NCBI RefSeq assembly: GCF_017094485.1
Contig: NZ_CP064786.1
Span: forward strand, 1,798,001 to 1,862,000
Source of the DNA: Natranaeroarchaeum sulfidigenes
Lineage (GTDB): Archaea; Halobacteriota; Halobacteria; Halobacteriales; Natronoarchaeaceae
Direction: 5' to 3'
Length of the DNA: 64,000 nucleotides
In this document: one piece after another, positions 34,102 to 41,964 of the stretch
Layout: the number at the start of each line of letters is the position of its first letter
How positions within the stretch are numbered: the stretch's first letter is position 1
Notes under the pieces: model-generated
What the model saw: only the letters and a program-made list of their open reading frames with translations
What the model was told of the DNA's origin: nothing
Databases searched by the model: none
Translations under genes and position numbers: made by a program

Positions 34102-35316
34102 CTACCCAAGCGTGGCGACTCTGTCCGCGACCACGCCCCCAACTGTTTCTTTCGATCCGACAACCTCGTCGACGTTCTCTTCAGATACAAATAGCGCGCG
34201 TGTCTCCTTTGCACCCATCACGCTCGCGTCGTTGGCAACGACAAAGGAGAGCCCCGCACGATCCAGAATATCGCGTGCTGCATCGACCATCGCTCCGTCA
34301 TCGCCACTGGTTTCCGTTTTGAAACCGACAATGGGCAGCTCCGGCTGGGTTTCGCGGGCTCGATCGATTATCTTCGGCGTCGGGCGGAGATCCAGCGACA
34401 GATCCTGACCGGACCGGAGTTTGTCGGCGTGTTCGTCCGTGGTGTAATCCCCCACCGCGGCGACGGAGACGAGCGCATCGGCGTCCTCGATGGCGCCCTC
34501 GACCGCCGCGAGCATCGCCGCCGAGTCCGACACCTCGTGAAGCTCCGCGTAGGGTACGGCCGGATCGTCAGCCTTCGGATTCAGTCCCAACGAGGTGGGC
34601 GGGTGCGGACCGACGGGGCCGTGTATCAGCGTCACGTCGGCACCTCTGACGTAGCAGGCGCGCGCGACGGCCCGCCCCATCCGGCCCGACGAGCGGTTGG
34701 TCAGCACCCGGACCGGATCGATCTCCTCCGCGGTCGCGCCGGCAGTCACCACGACCGATTCATCCGAAAGAGCGGCCTCGTTCCGATCGGCGAAGACGGC
34801 GCGAGCAACAGCCAGACAGATCGCGTCCTCCGTAGCGACCTTCGCCTTCCCCTCCTCGATGCGTGGGTCGGCAAACTCGACTCCCCACTCCTCGACGCGC
34901 TCTATGGCGTCCAGTACGCCGGGATGATCGTACATCGGTTCGTGCATCGCGGGGGCGATCACGACCGGTACGTCGGCCCCGAGCGCAGTCGTCGCACACG
35001 TCGTGACGGGCGTATCGTCGATCGCGCTGGCTACCTTGCCGACGGTGTTTGCCGTTGCCGGGGCGATCAACAACACGTCGGCCCAGCCCTCGCGACCGCA
35101 GAGTTCGACGTGTTCGACGTCGCCGGTGATCTCCGTGACTACCGGTCGATCAGTTGCGAACTCGACTGCCCATGGGTGGACGATCCCGCGCGCGCCAGAG
35201 CTCATCACGGCTCGCACCGATGCGCCGCGGCGACGGAGCTCGTGGGCTAGCTCGACGGTTTTGACCGCGGCGATGCTTCCAGTCACTCCGAGCGCGACGT
35301 TTACGTCCTCCAGCAT
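34102..35316 (-). CDS. coaBC: Bifunctional phosphopantothenoylcysteine decarboxylase/phosphopantothenate-cysteine ligase
   Basis: The 404-aa protein performs two successive steps of coenzyme A synthesis in the cytosol. The CoaC flavoprotein domain (residues 1-180) has GVTGSIAAVKTVELAHELRR, the PAPAMH-type motif VIAPAMHEPMYDHP, and the WGVEF linker. The CoaB domain (about 185-404) has VVTAGATAEEIDPVRVLTNR, SSGRMGRAVARACYVRGADV and VGFKTETSGD. Length and order are the archaeal standard. A TATA-like box is at leaderless distance. No other CoA gene is adjacent. Confidence 0.96.
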   Translation of the reverse strand: MLEDVNVALGVTGSIAAVKTVELAHELRRRGASVRAVMSSGARGIVHPWAVEFATDRPVVTEITGDVEHVELCGREGWADVLLIAPATANTVGKVASAIDDTPVTTCATTALGADVPVVIAPAMHEPMYDHPGVLDAIERVEEWGVEFADPRIEEGKAKVATEDAICLAVARAVFADRNEAALSDESVVVTAGATAEEIDPVRVLTNRSSGRMGRAVARACYVRGADVTLIHGPVGPHPPTSLGLNPKADDPAVPYAELHEVSDSAAMLAAVEGAIEDADALVSVAAVGDYTTDEHADKLRSGQDLSLDLRPTPKIIDRARETQPELPIVGFKTETSGDDGAMVDAARDILDRAGLSFVVANDASVMGAKETRALFVSEENVDEVVGSKETVGGVVADRVATLG

Positions 35317-35341
35317 TCGATCGGGAGTTCACGCTACGGTA

Positions 35342-35349
35342 TCTAAATA
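35342..35349 (-). promoter_or_regulatory. TATA-like box of coaBC
   Basis: The minus strand reads TATTTAGA 26-33 nt ahead of the coaBC ATG, a good haloarchaeal TATA match at leaderless spacing. Confidence 0.5.
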
Positions 35350-35392
35350 CTGTCGTCGTACGTCAGAAACAGGTTATCGGGACACCACGATG

Positions 35393-35959
35393 TCAGTCCC
35401 ATCTCGAAAGGGCCAACTCGAACGCTTCGTCATCACCCAGTTCGTCAAGCGAGTCTCTCAGCTCATCTCTGAGTAGCTCGAACTGCGACGTCAGTTCGGA
35501 AAATTCGTCGCTGTGTTCGAGTTCAGTCTGTGATTTTTCGGCTTCGAGCGCGGCGCGTTTCGACGCGAGGCGGAAAAACTCCTGCAAAGAGCTATCGACC
35601 GTGGCTCGGTGGAGCAGGTGATCGACCGTCGTGAGCAGCTGATCGCCAGTAACTGGTTTGAACAGGTACTCGTCGAACTCCATATCGATGATCTCAAAGT
35701 CGGGTTCGACCGCAGTCACCATCGCAACCTGACAGTTCAAGTCCTGCTCGCGAATCCGTTCGAGTACCTGATCACCGGTCAGCCCGGGCATCCGTCGGTC
35801 CAGCAGGACGATGTCGACATCATCGTCGAGACTATCCAGTGCTTCCGTGCCGCTGTACGCGACTCTGACAGTGTGGGCGTTGCGCAGTTGCTCGGCGTAG
35901 ACGCGTGCCACCCGTGGATCGTCGTCGACGACCAGCACACAGCCGTGAGCTTCAGCCAT
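35393..35959 (-). CDS. HalX-type response regulator
   Basis: The 188-aa protein has a receiver domain (CVLVVDDDPRVARVYAEQLR; phosphoacceptor aspartate in VDIVLLDRRMPG; lysine in EYLFKPVT) and a C-terminal HalX domain. The HalX part is helical (LQEFFRLASKRAALEAEKSQ...LTSQFELLRDELRDSLDELG). It is found only in haloarchaeal regulators and has no DNA-binding motif. Start 35959 (MAEAHG) was chosen because the upstream in-frame residues are unlike the family. No kinase is adjacent. Output is unknown. Confidence 0.93.
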   Translation of the reverse strand: MAEAHGCVLVVDDDPRVARVYAEQLRNAHTVRVAYSGTEALDSLDDDVDIVLLDRRMPGLTGDQVLERIREQDLNCQVAMVTAVEPDFEIIDMEFDEYLFKPVTGDQLLTTVDHLLHRATVDSSLQEFFRLASKRAALEAEKSQTELEHSDEFSELTSQFELLRDELRDSLDELGDDEAFELALSRWD

Positions 35960-36062
35960 CCACTCATAGATGCGTCGTCTGTCGTCGTAATAGTTTCGGG
36001 CGAGTACGTGCTCATACAACCCCTGAGAACTCAGGCCAGGCGGCCCGACACAAAACGCCCGC

Positions 36063-36078
36063 ACAACATTTACGTTGT
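36063..36078. promoter_or_regulatory. Operator-like inverted repeat ahead of the SRPBCC gene
   Basis: ACAAC ATTTAC GTTGT is a perfect 5-bp inverted repeat with a 6-nt centre that itself looks TATA-like (ATTTAC) 25-30 nt before the GTG at 36098. A repressor bound here would block the promoter. It may be chance. Confidence 0.3.
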
Positions 36079-36097
36079 ATCCACCATACTGACGAAC

Positions 36098-36628
36098 GTG
36101 GATCGAGTAGAGGTAAGCACAGTCGTCTATCTACCCCCAGAAGAGATCTACGAGTTCCTCGAGGACTTCCCCCGGTACGCGAACTACTCCGAGTATCTAC
36201 AGGAAGTGAGAACGCATGGCGAAGGCCAGGAAGGCACTCGGTATGCACTACGATTTGCCTGGTGGAAGCTGAACTACACTGCTCATTCTGAGGTTACTGA
36301 CACCGATCCGCCGACGCGAATCGACTGGGAAGTGATCAAAGATATCCACGCACACGGGTTCTGGCGGATCGACCCGCTCGACGAATCGGAGCGAGCGGAG
36401 CGGGATCACGCCTGTCGAGTTCATTTTGTCGTCGAATTCGATACGGACACGGCCAGATCGGGCGCACTCGACGTACCAAGATTCGTCTCTGTTAGCTGGG
36501 TAATCGATAAGGTAAAGCCCCTGATTCTCGAGGAGGCCGAACGGATCGTCGAACGGATCGTCAGGGATATAGAAGGGGAGCCAAGGCCGGTCGAGCTGAC
36601 GATTCACGATCGCCCGTCGTCGGTCTGA
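36098..36628 (+). CDS. SRPBCC (START/polyketide-cyclase-like) family protein
   Basis: The 176-aa protein begins at GTG with MDRVEVSTVVYLPPEEIYEF and continues LEDFPRYANYSEYLQEVRTH, the N-terminal strand-helix of the coenzyme-Q-binding/polyketide cyclase branch of SRPBCC. A long C-terminal helix (PLILEEAERIVERIVRDIEG) completes the helix-grip fold. Such proteins bind hydrophobic ligands. The GTG was preferred since the frame upstream overlaps the divergent response regulator and is not family-like. Its stop is 1 bp from the convergent halocyanin gene. Confidence 0.88.
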   Translation: MDRVEVSTVVYLPPEEIYEFLEDFPRYANYSEYLQEVRTHGEGQEGTRYALRFAWWKLNYTAHSEVTDTDPPTRIDWEVIKDIHAHGFWRIDPLDESERAERDHACRVHFVVEFDTDTARSGALDVPRFVSVSWVIDKVKPLILEEAERIVERIVRDIEGEPRPVELTIHDRPSSV

Positions 36629-36629
36629 G

Positions 36630-37310
36630 CTATTCGAGTTCCTCGTCGTAGCCACCGTACTTCATGAAGAAGTACGCAAGTGCGAGTGTCGAGGCCATCG
36701 CGCCAGCAGTCCCGACGGCGAGGCTCATGGCGCTGTCAGGGATCGTGGGGGTTGCGGCCGCTGCGTCGCCCCCAGCGGCGCCACCTGCACCCTCTTCAAC
36801 CGTGATAACCGCGTCCATCCCCGCGGCGACGTGGGGATCACAGACGTACTCGTAGGTCCCCTCGACTTCGAAGGTGTGTTCGTACTCGAAGCCCGTATCC
36901 TCGATCGGGTCGTACCCCTCCCAGCCGCCGTCAGGACCGCTTTCCAGCGCCAGATTGTGCGTATCCGACTCCCAGATGAACTCGACTGTCGTCCCCGGTT
37001 CGATCGCCAGATCGTCCGGCTCGAAGACGTTTTCACCATCCGGCCCGACGATTACCGTCTCCGTAGCACCATCCTCATCGCCGTTGTCGGCCGCGCCGTT
37101 CTCCTCGTCGCCGTTCTCTTCCTCGCCATTTTCTTCCTCGCCATTTTCTTCGCCGTTCTCTTCCTCGCCATTTTCTTCGCCGTTCTCTTCGCCATTCTCT
37201 TCCTGCGCACTAACGGTTCCAGCCCCACCAGCAGCGGCAGCGGCCGATCCGGCAGTTGCCCACATGAACGAGCGCCGGGAGAGATCACCACGTCCGTCGG
37301 TACCAGTCAT
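36630..37310 (-). CDS. Halocyanin-like blue copper protein 1, membrane-anchored
   Basis: The 226-aa precursor has a Tat signal (LSRRSFMWATAGSAAAAAGG), a linker of repeated NGEE units and a cupredoxin domain. The domain shows copper ligands H (DTHNL), C and H (YVCDPH) and M (AAGM). A C-terminal helix (SLAVGTAGAMASTLALAYFF) then ends near the cytosol (KYGGYDEELE). Halocyanins carry electrons outside the membrane and stand in for cytochrome c. The cupredoxin core is almost identical to that of the halocyanin in the bc operon (44030-44725), including a 131-bp identical DNA tract. Confidence 0.92.
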   Translation of the reverse strand: MTGTDGRGDLSRRSFMWATAGSAAAAAGGAGTVSAQEENGEENGEENGEEENGEENGEEENGEEENGDEENGAADNGDEDGATETVIVGPDGENVFEPDDLAIEPGTTVEFIWESDTHNLALESGPDGGWEGYDPIEDTGFEYEHTFEVEGTYEYVCDPHVAAGMDAVITVEEGAGGAAGGDAAAATPTIPDSAMSLAVGTAGAMASTLALAYFFMKYGGYDEELE

Positions 37311-37362
37311 ACCCGACCCTTAGAATTGAGGCGTACTGAATACTTTGGTTCGCGCCGGAAAC

Positions 37363-38427
37363 TCACTGCTCTCGCTCGACGACGAATCGGGTGAACTCTG
37401 CGAGCATCGATGCTTCGGGTTCCGCGAGGTCCGCGTCCGCGAGCTGGTCCCGCGCTTCGGCGGCGAGTGAGAGAGCGCGCTCGCGTGCAAACTCGATACT
37501 GTCAGTTTGCTGGAGGATATCGATCGCCTCCAGTATCTCCTCGTCGGTGTTCTCCTCTGCATTGAGGATCGTCCGGAGCCGTTCCGCCCGTTCCTCGCTC
37601 GCCGTTTCCAGCGCGTGGATCACGAGCAACGTCTTTTTGCCTTCTCGGATGTCGTTCCCGAACTCCTTACCGAATTCGCCCGCCTCGCCCAGTGAGTTCT
37701 CGATATCGAGGATATCGTCGCCGATCTGAAAGGCAACTGACATCGACTCCGCATAGCGGGCCACTGCTCGCTCCCGCTCGTCGGACTGGCCCGTGACGAT
37801 CGCGGCCAACCGGGCAACGATCCGTCCCAGACAGCCGGTCTTGCACGCACACATCTCCAGATACTGCTCCCGCCCGACCTCGATACCGCCGTCGTTGTGC
37901 CAGCAGATGTCGGTCCCCTGTCCCAGATGGGTCCGGTTGAGCTCTGCCATCAACATCTCGTAGAGAGCTAGCCGTGTCCCGTCATCGAGGTCAGCAGGGT
38001 TCTGTGTGATAACCTTCAGTGGTATGAAATACAGCGCGTTTCCAGCGTTGAGCGCCACGTCGGTCCCGTAGACATCGTGCAGTGCTTGATCGCCGCGACG
38101 CATTGCAGCCCCGTCCTCGACATCGTCGACGATGATCGTCCCTGTGTGGAGTATCTCAGGAATCGTTGCATAGGGCAAGTACGGTTCGTGGTCCTCACCA
38201 AAACCCTTGACGAGCAACAGAAAGACGATTGCTCGCCATCGTTTCCCCCCGCGATCGAGTAGTTCCCAGACGGGATCTGACAGTGCGCGCTGGAGCGTTT
38301 CCGGATCGTACTCGTAGGTTGCCGGACCGAAAAATTCCGTCAGGTACTCCTCGTCGATCCGTCGTGGGATCACCTCCTCTATCGCTTCGTCGACCACCGG
38401 CTGCCACTCGGCGAGCGTCTCCCGCAT
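37363..38427 (-). CDS. Polyprenyl (geranylgeranyl/farnesylgeranyl-type) diphosphate synthase
   Basis: The 354-aa enzyme elongates isoprenyl diphosphates for archaeal lipids or quinones. The first aspartate-rich motif is IIVDDVEDGAAMRRG and the second is QIGDDILDIEN; GGKRWRAIVF is the usual GGKR(x)RP region. An EC-type CGCN in an upstream extension was rejected, and ATG at 38427 (MRETLAEW) starts the domain. A cysteine-rich EMCACKTGCLGRI replaces the common EKTAALF segment, which is unusual and may alter chain length or regulation. It is divergent from the NAD-kinase-like gene. Confidence 0.9.
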   Translation of the reverse strand: MRETLAEWQPVVDEAIEEVIPRRIDEEYLTEFFGPATYEYDPETLQRALSDPVWELLDRGGKRWRAIVFLLLVKGFGEDHEPYLPYATIPEILHTGTIIVDDVEDGAAMRRGDQALHDVYGTDVALNAGNALYFIPLKVITQNPADLDDGTRLALYEMLMAELNRTHLGQGTDICWHNDGGIEVGREQYLEMCACKTGCLGRIVARLAAIVTGQSDERERAVARYAESMSVAFQIGDDILDIENSLGEAGEFGKEFGNDIREGKKTLLVIHALETASEERAERLRTILNAEENTDEEILEAIDILQQTDSIEFARERALSLAAEARDQLADADLAEPEASMLAEFTRFVVEREQ

Positions 38428-38450
38428 ACTCCATGGGTTGCAACCACACT

Positions 38451-38459
38451 GTAAAAAGG
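38451..38459 (-). promoter_or_regulatory. TATA-like box of the polyprenyl synthase gene
   Basis: The minus strand reads CCTTTTTAC 24-32 nt ahead of the ATG at 38427, consistent with a leaderless transcript and with the chosen start. Confidence 0.45.
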
Positions 38460-38519
38460 TTGAGTTACACGGGAGCAACAAAACACGCAGCCTTTTGTCA
38501 CGCACGCCGAAGTCGGAGT

Positions 38520-39293
38520 ATGGATTGCGGTCAGGGTGGCAGTGTGATCGGGATCGTCGATCAGGGTGAGACCGATAGCCTCGTTGATCGGCTCACTGGG
38601 GCCGTTCAGGATGTCGGAGGATCGCCGATCAGCGGAGCTGCCACGGAACTGCTGGAAGCCGATCCGGACCGTATCATTGCTCACGGTAACCGTGCGGTGC
38701 TTGATCTCGGCCGGACAGGAACGACTGTTCCGATACTCCCGATCGACGCAGGACCGGGTGTTCGATCAGTTTCGGAGGACTCACTCGATAGTGCGATTGA
38801 CGAACTGGTTTCAGGGCGTTTCAAGACGGCCGAACAGTGTCGGTACACCGTTACAGTCGGTGAAACTGACACCGGTGTCGCCGTCTCGGATGCCATGCTC
38901 GTCACCGAGGAGCCAGCCCGGATCTCGGAGTACAGCATCCACACGAAGGACAACCGAGTGACACAGTTCCGCGCTGACGGCGTCGTGATTGCCACCCCAG
39001 CTGGCTCACACGGCTATGCGGCCGCCGCAAGAGGCCCGATGCTCGCTCCAGGAACCGGCGTCGTAGCCGTCCCGATCGCACAGTTCGCCACAGATCGGGA
39101 CAGCTGGGTACTCGGCACGGGTGAACCAGTCACCCTCCGGGTAGAGCGCGACGACGGCCCGGTGGAACTACTCGTCGATAACCGACGATGCGGAATCGTC
39201 GAGCCCGGCGTAGACGTCACACTGACTCCAGCGATGCCACTCCAACTGGCAGTCGTCACTGAAAGCGAACCCTACTGGGGTAACGATCAGTAG
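38520..39293 (+). CDS. NAD-kinase-like protein lacking the GGDGT motif
   Basis: The 257-aa protein has the C-terminal NAD kinase (PpnK) beta-sandwich: FRADGVVIATPAGSHGYAAA matches the family DG...ATPTGSTAY segment, and ARGPMLAPGTGVVAVPIAQF matches the segment behind it. In the N-terminal domain, the place of the catalytic GGDGT is taken by AHGNRAVLDLG (residues 54-64), and the NE/D motif is also degraded (VSDAMLV). It therefore probably does not phosphorylate NAD and may bind a dinucleotide for another purpose. Start is ATG at 38520, divergent from the polyprenyl synthase. A true NAD kinase should be elsewhere in the genome. Confidence 0.85.
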   Translation: MDCGQGGSVIGIVDQGETDSLVDRLTGAVQDVGGSPISGAATELLEADPDRIIAHGNRAVLDLGRTGTTVPILPIDAGPGVRSVSEDSLDSAIDELVSGRFKTAEQCRYTVTVGETDTGVAVSDAMLVTEEPARISEYSIHTKDNRVTQFRADGVVIATPAGSHGYAAAARGPMLAPGTGVVAVPIAQFATDRDSWVLGTGEPVTLRVERDDGPVELLVDNRRCGIVEPGVDVTLTPAMPLQLAVVTESEPYWGNDQ

Positions 39294-39366
39294 TACGTAT
39301 CAAATCGGGTCGATTGATGGGAGTAGATTGGAAAAACTCTAATGGGTTAACCACTGTGTGTGAGAT

Positions 39367-39801
39367 ATGGACCCGAATTCGTTGCTCGGCCCGGTGGATC
39401 TGCTGTTGCCGTACATAGAGGAGGTGCTACTGGTACTGGTACTGGTCAATGGACTGACGAGACTCGTCGCCCAGCGACAGTACAAATCGCAGTACGAGGA
39501 AGGGGGAGCTGAGGCAATCGTTCGCCACCCCGTTCATACTGCCTCAAACGTCCTCCTGTTGTTCGCAGCATTCTACTACCTGACAGTTACCTTCCACGCG
39601 GGCGTCTTGCTGACCATCTTCGTAATCACGCTCTTTTTCACCGACTTCTTTGAGTTTGAGGCCCGGCTCGCCGAGGCCCGGCGCGAGGCGGAGATGGAAC
39701 TTCCCAAAGGTGCGCTGACAGCGTGGGGACTCCTCTTCCTGTACGTCTCCTACCGAAGCCTCTTTTTCGTCGTTCAGCCGATCTGGGAAAGCATCGTCTA
39801 G
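39367..39801 (+). CDS. Haloarchaeal membrane protein next to bc complex (DUF7313-like)
   Basis: The 144-aa protein has three to four helices (IEEVLLVLVLVNGLTRLVAQ, ASNVLLLFAAFYYLTVTFHA, GVLLTIFVITLFFTDFFEFE, GALTAWGLLFLYVSYRSLFF). From memory it resembles DUF7313, found beside the cytochrome b/Rieske genes in haloarchaea; unverified. It is on the opposite strand to the complex and convergent with the sensor-domain protein. Function is unknown. Confidence 0.78.
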   Translation: MDPNSLLGPVDLLLPYIEEVLLVLVLVNGLTRLVAQRQYKSQYEEGGAEAIVRHPVHTASNVLLLFAAFYYLTVTFHAGVLLTIFVITLFFTDFFEFEARLAEARREAEMELPKGALTAWGLLFLYVSYRSLFFVVQPIWESIV

Positions 39802-39819
39802 AGGCGCTCGTTCCAGTTT

Positions 39820-40482
39820 TTATAAATGTTCGCCCGATCCGAGCAACGCCTCCGCGATCCGGGCACAGACATACGCGACGGCGTTCGTGACGTGGAGGCA
39901 AACAAGTACGAGTAGTCCGCCGATCGGAACCGCAAGTGCTGCCTCGGGAAGGGTTTGGATCGTCCACGCTATCGGCTCGCCGTTGAGGGTACCGAACTCG
40001 ACCCGATGGGGATAGTGAAGCGGAGCAGTCGCTATCTGGATGGCACTGATCAACGCGACGATCAACACCAGTCCGACGATTCCGGTCCAGAGTTTCATCG
40101 TCACGAAGCTCAGTCCCCGCCACGTCGACGGAGCGTCAACGTAGCGAGTCACTATCGCGAGTATACCACTACCAGTGCTGTCGACGTCTTCTGCAGGCCC
40201 GAGCGTCGTCGACAACAGCACGTTGGCCAGCCGCCGTTCGAGTTCGGCAAATAACCGGACGAGACCGATCGTCGCTGCCAGCACGACGACGCCGACAACC
40301 ACAACGGAAAGTACCAGTCCGAACGTGAGACCGAAGCCGACAAACAGATAGTAGATCAGTCCGAGCGGAAACGCCAACAGCAGATACAGTAGATGGCGAT
40401 ACGTCCGGCGGTCGAAGACGATACCAACGGTTCTGGTAAGCCAGCCACTGTCGGAGGGAGTCGGGCTATCGGCGGGGGACAT
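39820..40482 (-). CDS. Putative sensor-domain membrane protein
   Basis: The 220-aa protein has four helices and matches the 'putative sensor' family (PF13796-like): RRTYRHLLYLLLAFPLGLIY, a second segment ELERRLANVLLSTTLG, then STWRGLSFVTMKLWTGIVGL. In other organisms this domain sits in front of histidine kinases; here it stands alone. It lies at the end of, and in the same direction as, the bc-complex operon, but 96 bp separate it from DUF7314-like. Role unknown. Confidence 0.8.
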   Translation of the reverse strand: MSPADSPTPSDSGWLTRTVGIVFDRRTYRHLLYLLLAFPLGLIYYLFVGFGLTFGLVLSVVVVGVVVLAATIGLVRLFAELERRLANVLLSTTLGPAEDVDSTGSGILAIVTRYVDAPSTWRGLSFVTMKLWTGIVGLVLIVALISAIQIATAPLHYPHRVEFGTLNGEPIAWTIQTLPEAALAVPIGGLLVLVCLHVTNAVAYVCARIAEALLGSGEHL

Positions 40483-40578
40483 ACCGTATACGTGTCACTC
40501 GTCAGACATAGGTATTTCCCACAGGATGCCTGAACAGGGCTGTCGATCAACGCGAGTCCGTCAGGAGGAGAAAGCGGT

Positions 40579-40848
40579 TCAGTTGGCGTTTCGCTCTTCG
40601 ACTGCCGCGGTCAGCTCTTTGTAGGCCGGGATGACAACCCAGAACGCCAGCGTTCCGAGGATCATAAACCAGAACATTCCGTCCATCAGCATGATACCCA
40701 TCGCGTCGAACGTGCTCGGATCCGTCGGGGCAGCCTCGGTAAACTGCGGTCCCTCGAAGCTAGAGGTCCGGTACCAGCCCGCGAGGATCATCCACAGCAT
40801 GGCGGCGCCACTGAACGTCGCCAGCCCCTTGATGAACTCGTCAGCCAT
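40579..40848 (-). CDS. Small bc-operon membrane protein (DUF7314-like)
   Basis: The 89-aa protein starts MADEFIKGLATFSGAAMLWM and has two helices (second: DGMFWFMILGTLAFWVVIPA). Its start lies inside the end of the upstream gene (8-bp overlap), so it is the last gene of the coupled bc operon. From memory it resembles DUF7314. It is probably a small supernumerary subunit of the complex. Confidence 0.78.
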   Translation of the reverse strand: MADEFIKGLATFSGAAMLWMILAGWYRTSSFEGPQFTEAAPTDPSTFDAMGIMLMDGMFWFMILGTLAFWVVIPAYKELTAAVEERNAN

Positions 40849-41155
40849 TATCTGTACCTTGGTTGGTGTCGTCTTTAGCGTTTCCCATTGCTTCGGGCCG
40901 AAAGCGAGTCGAGAATACGTAGACGACACCGCCGAAAGCGATCAGGCCGATACCAAGCAGTGCCGTGATCACGTTGACGTCCTCCGTTTCGGCGGTCGCC
41001 TGGTCAGTGGCGCTATCGAGTACCAGAAATCCACCGACAACGAGCCCGATCGCAATGAGCATCGAGAACACCGTTACTACCTTGTAGATCTCCATAGGAA
41101 CGAAGACATCACGCTGCAGCGACGCGCGGTCGTCCGGCGCGTTCGAGTCGGCCAT
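40841..41155 (-). CDS. Small bc-operon membrane protein (DUF7315-like)
   Basis: The 104-aa protein has helices VVTVFSMLIAIGLVVGGFLV and ITALLGIGLIAFGGVVYVFS with short acidic ends. It is 31 bp behind the cytochrome b C-terminal subunit gene and overlaps the next small gene by 8 bp. From memory it resembles DUF7315. No cofactor ligands are visible, which argues for a structural subunit. Confidence 0.78.
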   Translation of the reverse strand: MADSNAPDDRASLQRDVFVPMEIYKVVTVFSMLIAIGLVVGGFLVLDSATDQATAETEDVNVITALLGIGLIAFGGVVYVFSTRFRPEAMGNAKDDTNQGTDNG

Positions 41156-41186
41156 ATTTAGTAGGTAGTCCGGAGCGAGAAAAGGG

Positions 41187-41960
41187 TTATCTTGGCGGGC
41201 GGAGTCGGTAGTACCGACGGTTCAGGTTGTACATATACCCCTCCTGCATCGCCTTCAACACCGAGTAGGTGACCACCCCTGCGACGATAGGCACGATGTG
41301 TACCAGGTCGAACAGCAGGGTCGCGGTCATCATCGGGACACGCTCCGCGATGATGTTGTCGATCGCGAGCAGGCTCCAGGTGAACGCGAACATCACGCCG
41401 GTCACGCCAAGCCCTGCCCAGAACGGCTCCTCGACGGGACGGCGAGCACTGCCCTTGTTCAGGAACGGAACGAGGAAGATGAGCCCGATGATCGGCGCGT
41501 GAACGAGCACGCCGAACGTATCCGACTGCATCAGGCGCTCCCCGCCCAGAATCGCCAGCTCGGGATTGAGCGGGTCGGTCTGAAGCAGACCGAACGACCA
41601 GTAGAGATACCAGTCCGGCAGGATGATCGCCGGCGTCGTACTCGGGTCCGCTGGATCGCCGAAGTGGGGTGGCATGGTCGCCGACAGGAAGATGATAATC
41701 CCGATAAAGAAACTCGTGATCGCCAGGTTCCGAATGGTCTCGTGCGGCCACGCCGGGAACCCAAGCACGTCACGCTCGACGTAGTCGGACTCCTGTCGGA
41801 GATCCTGATCCTCGCGGCGTGCCCGCTCGAAGTACTCGTAGGTCAGCCGGGAGAGCCCCTGCGTACGCTCCTTGCGCTCGCGCCACGTGGGCGTCTCGTC
41901 GTCCGGCGGCACGATGCCGGTTCCGCTTCCGTCCGCTCGTGTTTCTTGATCCTCTGACAT
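41187..41960 (-). CDS. Cytochrome b C-terminal subunit (subunit IV/PetD-like)
   Basis: The 257-aa protein has a long soluble N-terminal tail (about 75 residues) and then three to four helices of the cytochrome b C-terminal domain. The quinol-site motif appears as PDWYLYW, a variant of PEWY, followed by LGGERLMQSDTFGVLVHAPI. The split of cytochrome b into two genes matches the b6f-type arrangement. It lies 4 bp behind the cytochrome b gene. It forms part of the Qo site of the quinol-halocyanin oxidoreductase. Confidence 0.92.
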   Translation of the reverse strand: MSEDQETRADGSGTGIVPPDDETPTWRERKERTQGLSRLTYEYFERARREDQDLRQESDYVERDVLGFPAWPHETIRNLAITSFFIGIIIFLSATMPPHFGDPADPSTTPAIILPDWYLYWSFGLLQTDPLNPELAILGGERLMQSDTFGVLVHAPIIGLIFLVPFLNKGSARRPVEEPFWAGLGVTGVMFAFTWSLLAIDNIIAERVPMMTATLLFDLVHIVPIVAGVVTYSVLKAMQEGYMYNLNRRYYRLRPPR

Positions 41961-41964
41961 TGTT

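Noticed and set aside
35609-36097. Long plus-strand frame extending the SRPBCC protein upstream by over 160 residues
   Set aside because: It runs antisense through the HalX regulator gene, its composition is out-of-frame-like, and the SRPBCC domain begins precisely at the GTG at 36098.
36831-37394. Plus-strand frame opposite halocyanin 1 with repeated FLAIFFAVLF segments that look like membrane helices
   Set aside because: It is the antisense of the NGEE linker repeats; the same artefact appears opposite halocyanin 2.
38229-38519. Frame extending the NAD-kinase-like protein upstream over the divergent prenyl synthase
   Set aside because: Arg/Pro/Ser-rich antisense translation; the domain starts at ATG 38520.
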